DNA of 64,000 nucleotides from Asterias rubens (Eukaryota; Echinodermata; Asteroidea; Forcipulatida; Asteriidae): positions 18,131,685 to 18,195,684 of the forward strand of contig NC_047063.1 of the NCBI RefSeq assembly GCF_902459465.1, given 5' to 3'. Every line of letters begins with the position of its first letter. The stretch's first letter is position 1. This document shows positions 1-10,987 of the stretch, one piece after another. The notes under the pieces were generated by a model, which searched no databases, had not been told where the DNA came from, and saw only the letters and a program-made list of their open reading frames with translations. The position numbers and the translations under genes are program-made.

Positions 1-8
1 ACTGGCTC

Positions 9-27
9 GGGGGGGGGGGGGGGGGGG
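9..27 (+). repeat. poly-G tract
   Basis: Nineteen G in a row at the left edge. Similar runs occur at 14298-14316, 23924-23932, 23990-24003, 34728-34743, 37368-37379, 40616-40630, 41551-41560 and 48367-48390. Confidence 0.9.
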
Positions 28-189
28 AACTGGGCAAGTCTATGATTCTTTGTTTGTTTATACCCAGATGTTTGTTTGAGATACATGTAGTTATCTCTTC
101 TGCTTGAATTCCTGTTGTGTATTCATTGACTACCTTCCTCCATATTGTTTGGTTTTTGCCCTTAGACTGATGTGCAGTAGGCATTGTAC

Positions 190-420
190 ACGTCAGTCCC
201 AAGTCCTGTTAACAAAACCCACAGGCATATTACTTGGGTAGGACATGGACTACCTCCATGGGTAGGATATATCTGTGGATTTCTTGGAAAGTACCAAAAT
301 ACAGTGCTTACCACATATCGGTGTATTTTAAAAGAAGGGTAAACATCAAATATTATTCTTTATCCCTGATGCAAAATTGCATCTTTCAAAGCGTCAATCA
401 AGACTTGTATGATAAATAAT
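190..420. repeat. SINE family 1 fragments, rearranged
   Basis: Pieces matching the SINE at 54370: the antisense stretch around CAGGCATATTACT(T/C)GG at 221-240, and a sense 3' part near ACAGTGCTTACCACATATCG (301-320) with a following Ttatccc-tgatgc motif. The two orientations suggest nested or rearranged copies. Confidence 0.45.
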
Positions 421-1008
421 CAAGAAAGACTAAATATTTACCAAAATAACTTTCAATTCATGGAAATAAATGAATGACTGAGAATTTCATATCAACTGAT
501 GGCAGTCAATAAACTTTTTTGATGGGCCAGTAACCCAAAGTGAAATAAAGTTTTTTCTTTTTTGTTTTTTGTTTTGCAATTCATGTGTGATGGTGTCGGT
601 GAATGCTTACCATCGGAGGTCATGTATTTTGTTAGTGTTACCTTTTTGAAAACAATGCATTTCAAAGACGAGTATTCCTTACAGAAATACGCTTGACAAA
701 AAACACTCATGTCCACACACCAAGTAAAATATATCTCAAAGCTTGCTGTTCAATTTATTTATTATTAAATGACTTGAAATTTCACAAAAGATTTTAATGC
801 AAGAAACAGAACGATTCCACAATGGAATGTGTTTGAGATAACTTTCAAGCAACAAGGGTTTAGTCTTGAGAGTTAAAGGAGCTTCAGTTTCATGCAAGCA
901 AAACAACAAATCAGAATTATGGACCGTTTTATTAAGGTGAACTAAACTAAAATGAACTTACAAGCTTTGTGGATTTGGTTTGTAAGAAATAATTTGTAGT
1001 CTTGATAG
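421..1008. other. no feature recognised
   Basis: AT-rich noncoding DNA; only short ORFs without domain signals. Confidence 0.6.
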
Positions 1009-1148
1009 ACCCCTTTGCATAGACCGCCATCGCTAAGGTCAAACAATGGAAACGTGCATTGCACAACTCTCAGCCAATAGGTCTTTCTTTGACCTCAGTG
1101 AGGGCACTTGTTTGAGCTTGTGACGTCATTCACAAGGGGTCTATACCC
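1009..1148. repeat. MITE family K
   Basis: About 140 bp, ends TAGACCCCTTTG and CAAGGGGTCTA inverted. Interior has paired CTAAGGTCAAA / TTTGACCTCAG. Confidence 0.6.
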
Positions 1149-1369
1149 CAGGTACAACCCATCTCGAAATGAGTAAAGTTTGGCCGAGGTAAACAAAATA
1201 TCTCTGGCGCGTAATATTAATATCATCACTAATATTTTCCCCTGTTCATCAAGACTTTAGCATTCTTGAAACCATCTCAACTTCTCTAGAGTACCCATAC
1301 ACCTGGGTGTTGAGAAGAAATTATAGTTAAATGTTTTCGCTAAAGGACACATTATGTCAGGACCAGGGG

Positions 1370-1614
1370 CCAATTTCATAGAGCTGCTTAAGCAAAACAA
1401 AATGGTTAAGCACGAAAATAGCTGGCTTATTTTACACATGTTACAGGCCAAAACTTCATGTGATATTCTTTGCTTGTGACTGGTGTTTAGCTGTTGTTTA
1501 CTTGGCATAACAATTGGGTGGAGTCTTGGCCGGTTATCTGATTTTACAAAGCATAGATTTTTTTGCTTAAGCAGAATTTTGTGCTTAAGCAGCTCTATGA
1601 AATTGGGCCCTGGA
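1370..1614. repeat. MITE family G, full palindrome
   Basis: Arms CAATTTCATAGAGCTGCTTA and its inverse (1573-1607). Related copies lie at 2650, 6170, 9190, 15275, 27870 and 47908. Confidence 0.8.
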
Positions 1615-1889
1615 CTCAAACCCACACTTTGTTGACTAAAAAAGCGATTCCACAAAGCACTTAGATTCATCATAAGATGAGTTGTCATTATCACCATAGA
1701 GATTTGTATTGTGACATCACAGTTTGCTTAACAATAGAATTGATACACAACTTCAGATTAATTTGTGAAATCGACCCAGAACTTATGTTCGCTGCACTAG
1801 ACTGCTCAAACATGACACACCTATAACTGGTAGTTATGGAAATTTATCAACACTTTTTGGTTATCTCGTTTCTACCATCCAAGTTATTG

Positions 1890-2210
1890 AAAAGAATTAA
1901 TAATAATAATAATAATAATAAGACTTGTAATGCGCACATATCCACCCTGCTGGGTGTTCAAGGCGCAGTTTGTTATACTGCTGGTAGATTTGTTCAACTC
2001 CCTAAGGTAACTGCAATTCCAGCAAACAAGGAACTTAAATTACCGCCAAGAAGCAGGGGCACTGATTATTCACCCTGCCCAATAGTCATCTACTGTACAG
2101 TTACTCTTATCATTCACCTGAGTAGTACACTGTGTATATGGTATGGTACCCAGACTACTCTCAAAAACAAAAGAGTGAGAGTAGTCTCACAACATACTGG
2201 AGAATAAATA
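1890..2210 (-). mobile_element. LINE 3' end with (ATT)n tail
   Basis: A (TAA)n microsatellite (1897-1920) abuts a GCGCACATATCCACCCTGC-type 3' end seen in CR1/L2-like LINEs. No coding part survives. Confidence 0.45.
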
Positions 2211-2648
2211 TCAAACAATATTCCATTGCGCCATTTTTTTTGTAAATGTTCCTTAAAAGATAACACCGCATTTTTAGTGTGGTACAAATGAAAGCCTATT
2301 TTCTCTTTACATAAATAATATGTGAAGTTAACATAATAAAAACGAGGGAAGAAAAAAGGTTTAGTCTATAAGCCGTCACCAACATACCAATCCTAGATGA
2401 TTATATTGTTTCTTGGCACAGCAAACCAGTCTACTCTTTGGCAATGCATTGTCAGCATGTCACCAACAATTCAATACCAGACACAGTGTAAAAACTAATG
2501 AAAAATACATGAACATGGAGTTAAATTTCAAATTTGTTCTGACAAAATTATGAGCAGAAATTACTTTTACTTTGTTTAGAAGTCTTAACCGGTAGCCATC
2601 TTGGTCGGTCTGACACACAAGTCAATGCAAGTGAAACAGAGGCAAGGT
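2211..2648. other. no feature recognised
   Basis: AT-rich noncoding DNA. Confidence 0.5.
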
Positions 2649-2649
2649 G

Positions 2650-2848
2650 TCTTATTGAGGCCTGGGCCCAATTTCAAAGACAATTTAGCATACAAATTTT
2701 GTGATTAGCAACAATTAGCAGGATATCAGTCAGAAATGGTGCAAGTGACATGGTATTTTGGTTGGTAACCATAGTCTGGTAAGCATAATTTTGTTGTGCT
2801 TAGCTACTTTTTGTGCTTGAACAGCTCTATGAAACTGGGCCCTGACAT
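2650..2848. repeat. MITE family G, diverged copy
   Basis: Starts GGGCCCAATTTCAAAG and ends CTCTATGAAACTGGGCCC; interior diverged. Confidence 0.65.
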
Positions 2849-2940
2849 GGAAGCCACAGAGGCCGTCGCCTCTTTTGCCCTGGTCTTGGCCTTGGAGGCC
2901 TTCAAAAATTCCCCAAAAGCTACCACACACAATCAGACAA
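2849..2940 (-). repeat. repeat family N fragment
   Basis: Shares the GCCTTGGAGGCCTTCAAAAATT segment type with copies at 12970 and 34840. Confidence 0.35.
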
Positions 2941-2945
2941 AACAA

Positions 2946-3670
2946 AATTGGTAGCGCCCTCTATTGACACCGCAGCAATGACGCGCAGTGCTCAACAATT
3001 GCACGCCCGGATTGGTGTTCAGATCACGTGTACAAAAAAATTCAAGCCCAAGCCCAAACTGTGGTGTAAAAAATGCCTGTATATCCCAAATCAGCGTAGT
3101 TTGGATACAAATGGCCATTGTAGTTGAGCAAATCCTTCTGCTTGATTTTGATGGATTCAGAATGGCAAGGATCAAGTGGTAACCCCTCATCAATCCGTCT
3201 ACAAGATATCAGGCAATATTAAGGTTTACAAATCTTTGTTTGTTAAGAAAACATACTTTTTAATCTAACACTTAATTTCGCTGTGTTGCTTCTGGTTTCA
3301 CAACACAACGTTTTTTCTACTTTTGAAAATAATTATTTATACACTTAAAGTTCTGAAATTGAAATTAAATAAAACAAAAATCACTTAATCTATTTAAAGA
3401 AGTTACATGTATTTAATTTACACACTAGTATCACATAAATTCTTGTAGTTTTCCCCCAAAACTGATTACAAGTTTTCTTGACCATTAATTTAACAATCTG
3501 CCCAGCACGTAATGTATAAGGAATTTCGTAAAATGAAATCAAGAGAGTTATCCAAAATAACATGATGTTTTTGATAAGCAATAAGCAATTTACAATACAG
3601 TGCGTCCTCTATAAGTTTACACCAGTGAGACCAGTTCCCCAAAAGCAATCACACAATCCAGTTCAAACAG
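2946..3670. other. no gene found
   Basis: Noncoding, AT-rich 3' flank of ARPC4. The short ORFs on both strands here look like chance. Confidence 0.5.
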
Positions 3671-3679
3671 GCATTTTGG

Positions 3680-3868
3680 GACCTTAAAGGCCCGGTTACA
3701 CAGGCCTCGATAACGAAAACAAAAATGAGAATGTTAAAAATGCACGCCCTCAATTGGTTGAATCAGCGTGGCCGTATTCTGCATGGAGCTATTCAACCAA
3801 TAGATTGCGTTCTCTTTGCGTCATTAGCGTTATCGTTTTCGCTGCAGTATGACTCAGCCTTAACACAG
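3680..3868. repeat. MITE family L
   Basis: Inverted ends around CGATAACGAAAAC (3707) and GTTATCGTTTTCGC (3830); CAATTGGTTGAAT and ATTCAACCAATAGA pair inside. Confidence 0.6.
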
Positions 3869-4051
3869 CTGTCTTGAATGCGACAAACATTCACAAGCCT
3901 CGTAAAAAACACCACCTTATGTCAGAAACAGAGAAATTCTTACTTCTGCAAGACGACTAAAATATTGTCACATTTTGCCATGATGCACTTTGAAAATGGC
4001 CAAAACCGTCCCGGCCAAACTGGAGAGGGCACACTGTATTGCAAATCGCCT

Positions 4052-7000
4052 TTTATTAGAACTACAAAAAAAAATCCACCAAAATTGTTTTCCCCTAGTT
4101 GCGTTAAATGTTCATGGCAAAACCAAGGAATCTCAAAAACTATGTGTAACCATAAACATGGCAATTGTTTCCCCAACAATTGTCAACGAAAATGTAATTC
4201 TTTGCTACAAAACACGAGGTCTCACATAACAAAAATGTTTCCAAATAAGAAGCCATTGTTTTCTAACCAAAATGCAGGGCTGGGTTTGATCGGTGAAATT
4301 AGCGTAAATAATCACAAGAATGTTAGTGGTATTATACAGGATTGGTAGAGCCGACAACTAGGCGCAGACAGTGTTCTTGTTTAGTGTATTCATTACAATA
4401 TACATCAAATAACAAACCTGTGAAAATGTTGTCTCTGTCAATTATTTTGATAAATACGTCGCCAGAAAGTTATTTTGTTTTCTCTGAGGTTAAGAACAGT
4501 GTCTGCTTGAATGTTTCTTACGCTCCATCAATAAGGAGGTTGTACCCATCTTGGCTGTTCCGCAGTTCTATTTTTTGTCTCACCGACTCCCTTCATGACA
4601 AGGGTTCTTTCCCCCCCCCCCAAGGTGATGGCCATGATGAACCCCGTCTCCCCTCCCCCTAAGTGGTCCGTGCTAAGCTGCATCTGGGATTTCTCAAAAC
4701 TGTGGAAGGGAAAAACAAAGTTTTGCATTAAGTCTCATTTATAAAAATTATCAGTTTTTTAATATAGATACTTTCTCTATTTTAGCACCTTTTAAAACTA
4801 CTTGAAGTATAGTAGTTATGTATATTATGAGCTCATTGGAGTCAAAACAAACGTTTAACATTAATAATCATAATAATAATAATAATATAGAACACTTAGT
4901 ATAGCGGATTGTGTGAGCATGCTTGTTTGAAAAGGTGAGTGTTTAAGTTTGTCTTGAATGTTGTGATGGATGGAGATGATTTGACAGTCAGTGGGAGTTG
5001 GTTCCACACCCGGGCTGATGCTACAGAAAAGGACCTATTGCCCCAAAGAGTGGATGTTCTGGGCTGATGAAGCATCAAGAGCTCATTAGAACGCAGTCCG
5101 GTGTGTGCTGAGGTGTATGGGTGGATGAGGTTGATGAGGTACTCTGGCATGAGGTATTGTGACATAAAAGAATAAACAGCCTGCCACTGTTGTTTGTCAT
5201 TACATGTATATATTGATCTCAATGGGGGGTTAAGTCTGAGTGTTCATAGATACCATCATATCACGGAAGTTTCTCGGCTGTCGATCTGCGCCAAGGTTCT
5301 ACCAATCATGTTGAGTTTCTACACAATTTGCTCAGTCGACAAAAAAACGCATCCCAGAACTAATTTTAGGAGCACCTATATTGTCCTCCATTGTAAAGTC
5401 AGGGTTTCATTATGGCAACAATATATTCTAAGGAAAACGATTATTTTAATAAGCTCTTAAAAAAAGCGATTTGAAGTGGTTAATAGTAGTTGATAGGGAG
5501 TAGAGTCCTTGTGATCTGTGCCAAATAAGTATGGTTTTTATAATTTGTGTTATTACCAATATGAATTTTAAAAAAAGAAAAGAAAAAAAACGGTTTGTGA
5601 GAGAAATATAAAAACAAAAACCAGATATTTGTTGGAACTTACACTCTTAAGGAACTCTTGGGCCACTATACGGGCCCTGGCATTGACGCTCAATTTCATC
5701 TCGCTGATTTCTTTGTCAATGTCTTCCATAAACTGGATAACAAAGTCTACTAACTTATCCTTAAACATCTGCTCTGTGTGGAAGTTGGTTATGAGGAAGC
5801 TAATGTCGTAGCCCTGGGTAGGAGGTTGAAAAAGATTTAGAGTCAGTAACAAACAGGAGTCAACTTTAGTAAGCGTTTAATCACAAAAACTTGCTTAGCA
5901 CACAAAAAATGTTAATTAAAAATATTATAATTTATGGTTTTTTTTTCTTCATAAAAACAACATTAAAAAGGAATGAACAGTATGTCAATGGATGGGTTGA
6001 ATGCACTGGTACAATAAAACAGGTTTTTTTTTAAAGTAGCTAAAATGTTAACACAAGATACAATGTAGGTAATGAGCAAGAATTAAAACAATCAAAACAC
6101 CAAACAATCAACCAGCACTAAACCAAAAAAGAAAGAGACAATAATAGTGTAGCAACCAAAATACCACAATTGTACACCCCACTCATTTCTTGCTTAGCAA
6201 AACAATTTGCTTAAAAACTTCACAAAAGCTGTCTTGCAGAAATTACTACGTAGAAAAAATGGGTGGTGAACCAGTCGTAACAGGTGTCAGTGAATTTTGG
6301 CTGGGGGATGCTATTTCTTCTAAGCAAGAATTGTCTGTGCTTCGTAATTTTTTTGCTATGAAATTGGGCTGCACTCCTAATTTCATAAAACTTTTAAGCG
6401 TTCAAAATGAGTTACTCTCCAAAATGGCGCAACCAAAATGATTGTGATTGTGATTTTCCCGGTCTGGGAGGGCACATTTTTTGTTATGACACTTTTTTGA
6501 CCCTTGCCCTCCCCTGGACGGACTGTGCTTGATTTATTTGTACTGTCCGAAGAATTAAAATATAAATATAACATATCAGGGGAAATGGGTACAACAGACT
6601 AAGACCATACCCAACCGGTGGCAACAGCTAGGGCCTTGAACTCTACGTCACCATGCATTGAATTATTCTCTTTGGCAACTTTAGGACCTGTGGTCCAGTG
6701 TAGAATTAAAGCCCTGCCTAATCTTTACCCTCTTATTCCAGAGAATATTAAGTGACTAATCTGTCCCCTCAGTCAAACCTTAAAGACTACTCACCTCCAC
6801 TGGTTTCCTCCTAAGTATGAAGAAGTTTTCTGCCCTAAGCATCATGAAACGCATAAACTTGTGACATAGAATCTTCTCTATTTCATCAGCCTGTCAAGAA
6901 AAACAAGTCATGAATTCAATAAATTGCTAAAGGGTGAGCTTCTCGCAGATTATTTATTTATATTAGAAACTCTACCCTAAAAAATAAAGACACTGCCCTA

Positions 7001-9142
7001 CATGTATTGAAAGTTTTTAAGATGTCCAGTCTCAAAAGGATACTGGGGTGTCCAGAAGAAAAAAAGAAAGGGAATGAGACCATGAAGACAAAAGCTAAAC
7101 ATAGTTCAGACCATCACATGCCTGGAAGTTCCTTTTTGATAACTTGCCCTAGCAACTTGGAGCAAGTTTCGAGTGTGCACAATGGTTAACTAAAGGTTGA
7201 CCATTTGCACTCGAACCCAGGCTGGTCGACCATTGGTTGACTAGTATGGTCGACCATTTGGAACCAGCCTCATGACCATGGTTTCGTCACTGGTCTCAAC
7301 AGCATGTTCCATTCTAACACGTGTCAAACGCAGAGGGGAACCAGTGACACCGTAGCAAAAAGGCGGAAAGGTTGACTAGACTTCCAATTGAGTCGTTCAA
7401 GTGAGTGCGCATGTGTACGTTGCTGGTCAGTAGTCAACCACGGGTCGACTATTTGTGCCCACTCGAACTTGCTCTTGGTTGAAGGTGCAATCAGAGAATA
7501 ATGTGCAAAAAAAGCCAAACAGACTTAGAACATGGGAACACAAGCAAACCAAAAAGAAAATCACACAACTGTTTCACTGATACTATTACTCACCTCTTTT
7601 GAGTTTCTATTAGATTCTAACATTGATGTATTCACAAACATTCGATCAAACAATTTTGATGAAATATGACGTAACTTACTTGCTTGATGCTGATGCTTAT
7701 TCGGATGGAGTTAATGGAACCCTCTATTAGAACCTTCTCTTTTTCATTGCGGCTGACTATGACTGGCATTAACAGAAGCTCCTTTCCACTCCTGAAAAAT
7801 GAATCAGTTACATTCACCAATTAAAATAACAATAGTGATAATAATAACTCGGTTTCATAAAGCTTAGTTACATTCACCAATTAAAATAATGTTAATTATA
7901 AAAAATAGTTTGGTTGTATATTGTGCTTTTTATCTCAGTATTTTTGTGAATAATAACTATTTTTTATATCGTGCTTTATTAACGAGCATCTCATCAAAAC
8001 ATTTGACATTATTTATTCATTTCCAGGTTTTTTTAGTTGCTTGAATAGCAAGGCCCATTTATGTTGCACAATGTTAGAGTTTACAAGGTGCTGCGACACA
8101 TTCAGAAGCCACTTCCAGAAACACAGGGGAAAACCCCTTCTCTTAGCAATAAGGGTAATTGAGTTATTGTACATGCATTACACAACACACGGAACCTGCG
8201 GCTTTACATCCCATCCGATATTTCAAAATTAAAATTGTTATTCAAAAAGTTCTAAAAGTTTCTGCACAATTATGCTGCAGGCGGGCACAGAAAGGTTATT
8301 ATAAAGTGATGTGGTTAACTCTCTATAATAGTGGTTTAAATTAATGTCAAACATGTGTCATTCCTACATGTATAAGTCAACACTGAAAATAAATAATTGA
8401 TTTTAAGGCACTTGACACTATTGGTAATTACTCAAAATAATTGTTAGCATATTTGGTAACATGCAATGGAGAGCTGTTGATAATATATAACATTGTGAGA
8501 AACGGCTCCCTCTAAAGTAACGTAGTTTTCAACAAAGAAGTAATTTTCCATTTAAAATTGATTACGAGACCTCAGAATTAGATTTTGAGGTCTCTAAATC
8601 AAGTTTCTGAAAGTACACAACTTTGTGTGACAAGGGCGTTTTTTCTTCCACTTTTCTCTCAAAAATTTGATGACCAATTGAGTTCAAATTTTCACAGGTA
8701 TGTTATTTTATGTACATATTGAGATACACCAAGTGCGAAGACTGGTCTTAGTGTCCAGTGTCTTTAAGGGGCAGGAGGGAAGGTGTGGGTAGGTTTTGGA
8801 GCTTCATAGGTGACTACTCTATATTCAAACACCCCTGTGTTCCAACAACCCTACATGTATGCCCCCCTTCTGATAATTTATACGCTAAGGTTAGGGTTAG
8901 AGAAATACACTAGGGTGTCAGAACATACATGTACATGTAGGTATCGAAACACAGGGATGTTGGAACATACGGGTGCTACCATTTATACAGGAAAATATTT
9001 GACTCTAAGCTTATTTGACTCACCTTACTTCTACCTCTGGTTTGTTGTGTCTTTCTACAACCTGAGATGAGAAGTTCTCAAGGCACATGGAGGCTTGTAA
9101 GGTTGCCCTGACGGCCTGTAAGTAGGGCCTCAATGTGGCGGC
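4052..9142 (-). CDS. ARPC4: ARPC4, Arp2/3 complex subunit 4 (p20-ARC), exons 2-6 plus 3' UTR
   Basis: Subunit 4 of the cytoplasmic Arp2/3 complex, which nucleates branched actin filaments; in the family it forms the structural core with ARPC2. Coding exons on the minus strand are 9142-9024, 7791-7680, 6890-6795, 5813-5643 and 4699-4694. All have GT-AG borders and matching phases (0, 2, 0, 0, 0). With a start Met supplied by an upstream exon the product is exactly 168 residues, the length of vertebrate ARPC4. Conserved blocks seen in order are [69 protein letters not shown] and the helix [16 protein letters not shown]. The last exon carries only a Phe codon and TGA. A possible AATAAA lies at 4057-4052 on the minus strand, giving a 3' UTR of about 640 nt. 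Introns hold MITEs and a LINE tail. Identity is near certain; only the first exon is open. Confidence 0.96.
4694..4699 (-). CDS. ARPC4: ARPC4 terminal coding exon (Phe + stop)
   Basis: A pyrimidine-rich acceptor ending CCACAG at 4700 is followed at once by TTT TGA. This gives the family's C-terminal Phe and brings the protein to 168 residues. The rest of the exon, toward lower coordinates, is 3' UTR. Confidence 0.85.
   Translation of the reverse strand, partial: F
4860..5222 (-). mobile_element. LINE tail: reverse transcriptase C-terminus
   Basis: A 108-codon open frame ends in the non-LTR retrotransposon signature: LRS..L.M...[11 protein letters not shown], then ARVWNQLPL and [11 protein letters not shown] (TAA)n microsatellite at 4873-4886 is the 3' tail. 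The element is 5'-truncated and sits in ARPC4 intron 5. CR1/L2-like is my guess. Confidence 0.8.
5223..5637. other. ARPC4 intron 5 remainder
   Basis: No feature recognised beyond A-rich runs at 5569-5590. Confidence 0.5.
5643..5813 (-). CDS. ARPC4: ARPC4 coding exon 5
   Basis: 57 codons, from [16 protein letters not shown] to EFLKS. Acceptor CCTACCCAG ends at 5814; donor GTAAGT starts at 5642. Open frame continues past the donor for about 20 residues, but that tail is intron: the family ends within two residues of this point. Confidence 0.96.
6170..6400. repeat. MITE family G, diverged (ARPC4 intron 4)
   Basis: TTGCTTAGCAAAACAATTTGC near the left end; GCTATGAAATTGGGCTGCAC near the right. 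Confidence 0.5.
6435..6578 (-). repeat. repeat family O
   Basis: Inverse of 51690-51800: shared blocks GGTCTGGGAGGGCACATTTT, CTTGCCCTCCCCTGGACGG and TGTCCGAAGAATTA. Confidence 0.7.
6795..6890 (-). CDS. ARPC4: ARPC4 coding exon 4
   Basis: Exactly 32 codons between acceptor TTGACAG (ending 6891) and donor GTGAGT (from 6794). Encodes [17 protein letters not shown] and the following [14 protein letters not shown] segment. Confidence 0.96.
7150..7486. repeat. MITE family P (ARPC4 intron 3)
   Basis: Ends GGAGCAAGTTTCGAGTG and CACTCGAACTTGCTC inverted. Interior repeats GGTCGACCATTGGTTGAC and GTCGACCATTTGG. Confidence 0.65.
7680..7791 (-). CDS. ARPC4: ARPC4 coding exon 3
   Basis: Acceptor CAG at 7794-7792; donor GTAAGT from 7679. 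Encodes the [15 protein letters not shown] block, among the most conserved parts of ARPC4, and 37 codons plus one base that completes the Arg begun in exon 2. Confidence 0.96.
7806..7889 (+). repeat. short direct repeat
   Basis: AGTTACATTCACCAATTAAA occurs twice, 61 bp apart, beside ARPC4 exon 3. Confidence 0.7.
8404..8768 (+). repeat. MITE family A, copy 1
   Basis: Family definition: about 380 bp, ends near AAAGGCAGTGGACACTATTG and the inverse CAATAGTGTCCACTGCCTTT, with a central hairpin of GAGACCTCA and TGAGGTCTC. Plus here means the half holding TAAAACCTTACTTGGT comes first. This copy is in ARPC4 intron 2. Confidence 0.9.
8800..9000. repeat. inverted repeat around GTTGGAACA, with interstitial GGTTAG
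   Basis: CCTGTGTTCCAACAACCC near 8838 pairs with GGATGTTGGAACATACGGG near 8955. AGGTTAGGGTTAGAG sits between. Confidence 0.5.
9024..9142 (-). CDS. ARPC4: ARPC4 coding exon 2
   Basis: Acceptor CAG at 9145-9143; donor GTGAGT from 9023. Opens in phase 0 with Ala-Ala-Thr-Leu-Arg-Pro-Tyr-Leu, which aligns to residue 2 of the family, so the exon before it needs to supply only the start Met. Ends two bases into an Arg codon. Confidence 0.95.
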
Positions 9143-9649
9143 CTGTGAATGATAATCACAATAAAAACTTTATAAAACCACCAAACAAAAGAACCCAATT
9201 CATAGAGCTGCTTTCAGATAATAAAAAAAGAAGCTGAGCACAATAAAAATTACGCTTATTTGTTGTTTATTTGTGTACTTATCTATATATTTATTTATTC
9301 AATTACTTATAGATTCAGTTATTAAATCTGGTTGTGAAGCTATGAATTCTTGGTTCTCACAAAAATTTCAGATGTGCGAGGAAAACCCAAAAGAATTATT
9401 CCTGGGAAAACCTAAGCAATCAAGTGAGGACTGAAAACCACATCCATGCAGTGCCCTTAGCTCGGGGTCCTAGAGATGGAAGGCGAGGAAAGAAACCACT
9501 ATGCCAACCCGACTGTCCTGATGATGCTAACCCGACCGAATCTGCTACAAGATTAAGGTTAACAGCAAAAATACTCGTACTGTGTCACATGCAACTTCTT
9601 CGACTGGTTGGTATCCTGAAATTGGCCTTAGTGGTTTCACCACAATAAT

Positions 9650-9812
9650 CTAATGGGAGACTTTCTGGGACGATAGAGGGCAGCAGACTTACCGGGTAAA
9701 TCCATTGTTCTCAGAATTATGCGCATGTTCAGAACTACGTAAACAATGGAAATTTACCCGGTATGTCTGCTGCCACCTAGTGTTGGGAAGTCTCCTATTG
9801 GGTGCGCCATTT
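9650..9812. repeat. MITE family D, copy 1
   Basis: Ends GGGAGACTTTCTGGGACG and GGGAAGTCTCCTATT. GGCAGCAGACTTACCGGGTA pairs with TACCCGGTATGTCTGCTGCC inside. Second copy at 24405. Confidence 0.75.
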
Positions 9813-10428
9813 TGAGAGTCAACGCATGCAAGTTTCTCCAGAAGACGAGCAGAGTACACTGTTTAAAACATCTTTCAAAAGAGATTTTACTCATGGTTGT
9901 ACCTGCAATTTTACTATTCATATTATATTTAAAGTTACTCGCATGCAAGTTGGTCAAACGGAAGTGTCCTTTCTTTGCATTTTTCAGAGCTGCCAACATA
10001 AAATTTGCATCTTGCAATTAAAGAGATTTCGTACAACAATCAAGGAGATATTTAGAATTACATTCAACATAATGGGGAAAAAGTTTTCATATAAATCAGA
10101 GAGATTTTGTTCATAAAGGCGTGGAGCGAGTGGTTTGTTTTCCGGGAATCTTTGGTAGCATCAGGGAGAGTTGGCAGAGGTCTGATATTGTGTTGATCCA
10201 AGACGGAATTATTAGATTTTTTTTATGGGTCTGACTTTAAATCTGCCTGTTCATTTTTCACTGCACGGTTATTACTGGTGGTTGTTATTTCCTGCTTAGG
10301 AGTGACCTTAAGGTGGTTGTGGGCATTTAAAGATGCTTTAGGCTAATACCATTATGTAACTCTCTGTGGCAGGATTAAATGTCATGTACGTGTATGTATG
10401 CAACAAATAACAGAGACTAGTCGAAAAA
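9813..10428. other. intron, little recognised
   Basis: Contains CTCCAGAAGACGAGCAGAGT at 9836, the same motif as at 22646. Confidence 0.4.
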
Positions 10429-10429
10429 G

Positions 10430-10652
10430 CCCCTTTCATACTAGAGCAATTAAGCAAGGGTCCCTTGCTAAATTGTAGCATGGTTGTAAAAATTTACAAA
10501 ATGTACCTCTTGTGAAAGGACGACAATTTGTGCTATGTCCAAGGTCCCTGATAAAATCTTGTCAAATATCTTGCTACATTTTACAACCGTGCTTAAATTA
10601 AGCAAGGGACCCTTGTTGAATTTCTGTCGTGTAAATAGGGCTTAAGGCTGTC
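10430..10652. repeat. MITE family M
   Basis: TTAAGCAAGGGTCCCTTGCT near 10449 pairs with AAGCAAGGGACCCTTG near 10598; both sit inside a longer imperfect palindrome. Confidence 0.7.
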
Positions 10653-10702
10653 TCTGTCCATTCAATATCCTTGGAAAGGAATCCCCCCCCCCAAAAAAAA
10701 AG

Positions 10703-10791
10703 GGGGGTGGGGGCAACATTAGTTACAGCCTGAACACACCCTCAGGAGGGGTGGGGGCAACATTAGTTACAGCCTGAACACACCCTCAGGA
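10703..10791 (+). repeat. 44-45 bp direct duplication
   Basis: GGGGTGGGGGCAACATTAGT through CACACCCTCAGGA occurs twice back to back. Confidence 0.85.
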
Positions 10792-10913
10792 CCCTTACGG
10801 TAAACTGAATGTTTGTTTTAATTACATTCATGGGCTGTTAAAGCATCAAGGAAATGGCCAGCCAAAATCACTTGATCATTTCACTATACACCCCATGTAC
10901 ATACAAAGCACAC

Positions 10914-10987
10914 TCAATTGAAGACGCTATGATCGTTGTGTTGCTGTTGTTGCTTAATTGCTCTTCTTTTCTTTTTTGAAGATGTTC
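10914..10987 (-). CDS. 154-residue gene, terminal exon
   Basis: Pyrimidine-rich acceptor ending TAG at 10988, then 2 bases completing a Gly codon, 23 codons (TSSKKKRRAIKQQQQ...) and TGA at 10916-10914. Phase agrees with exon 4. Confidence 0.55.

Noticed and set aside
1257..1697. 146-codon minus ORF
   Set aside because: It reads through a palindromic MITE (family G).
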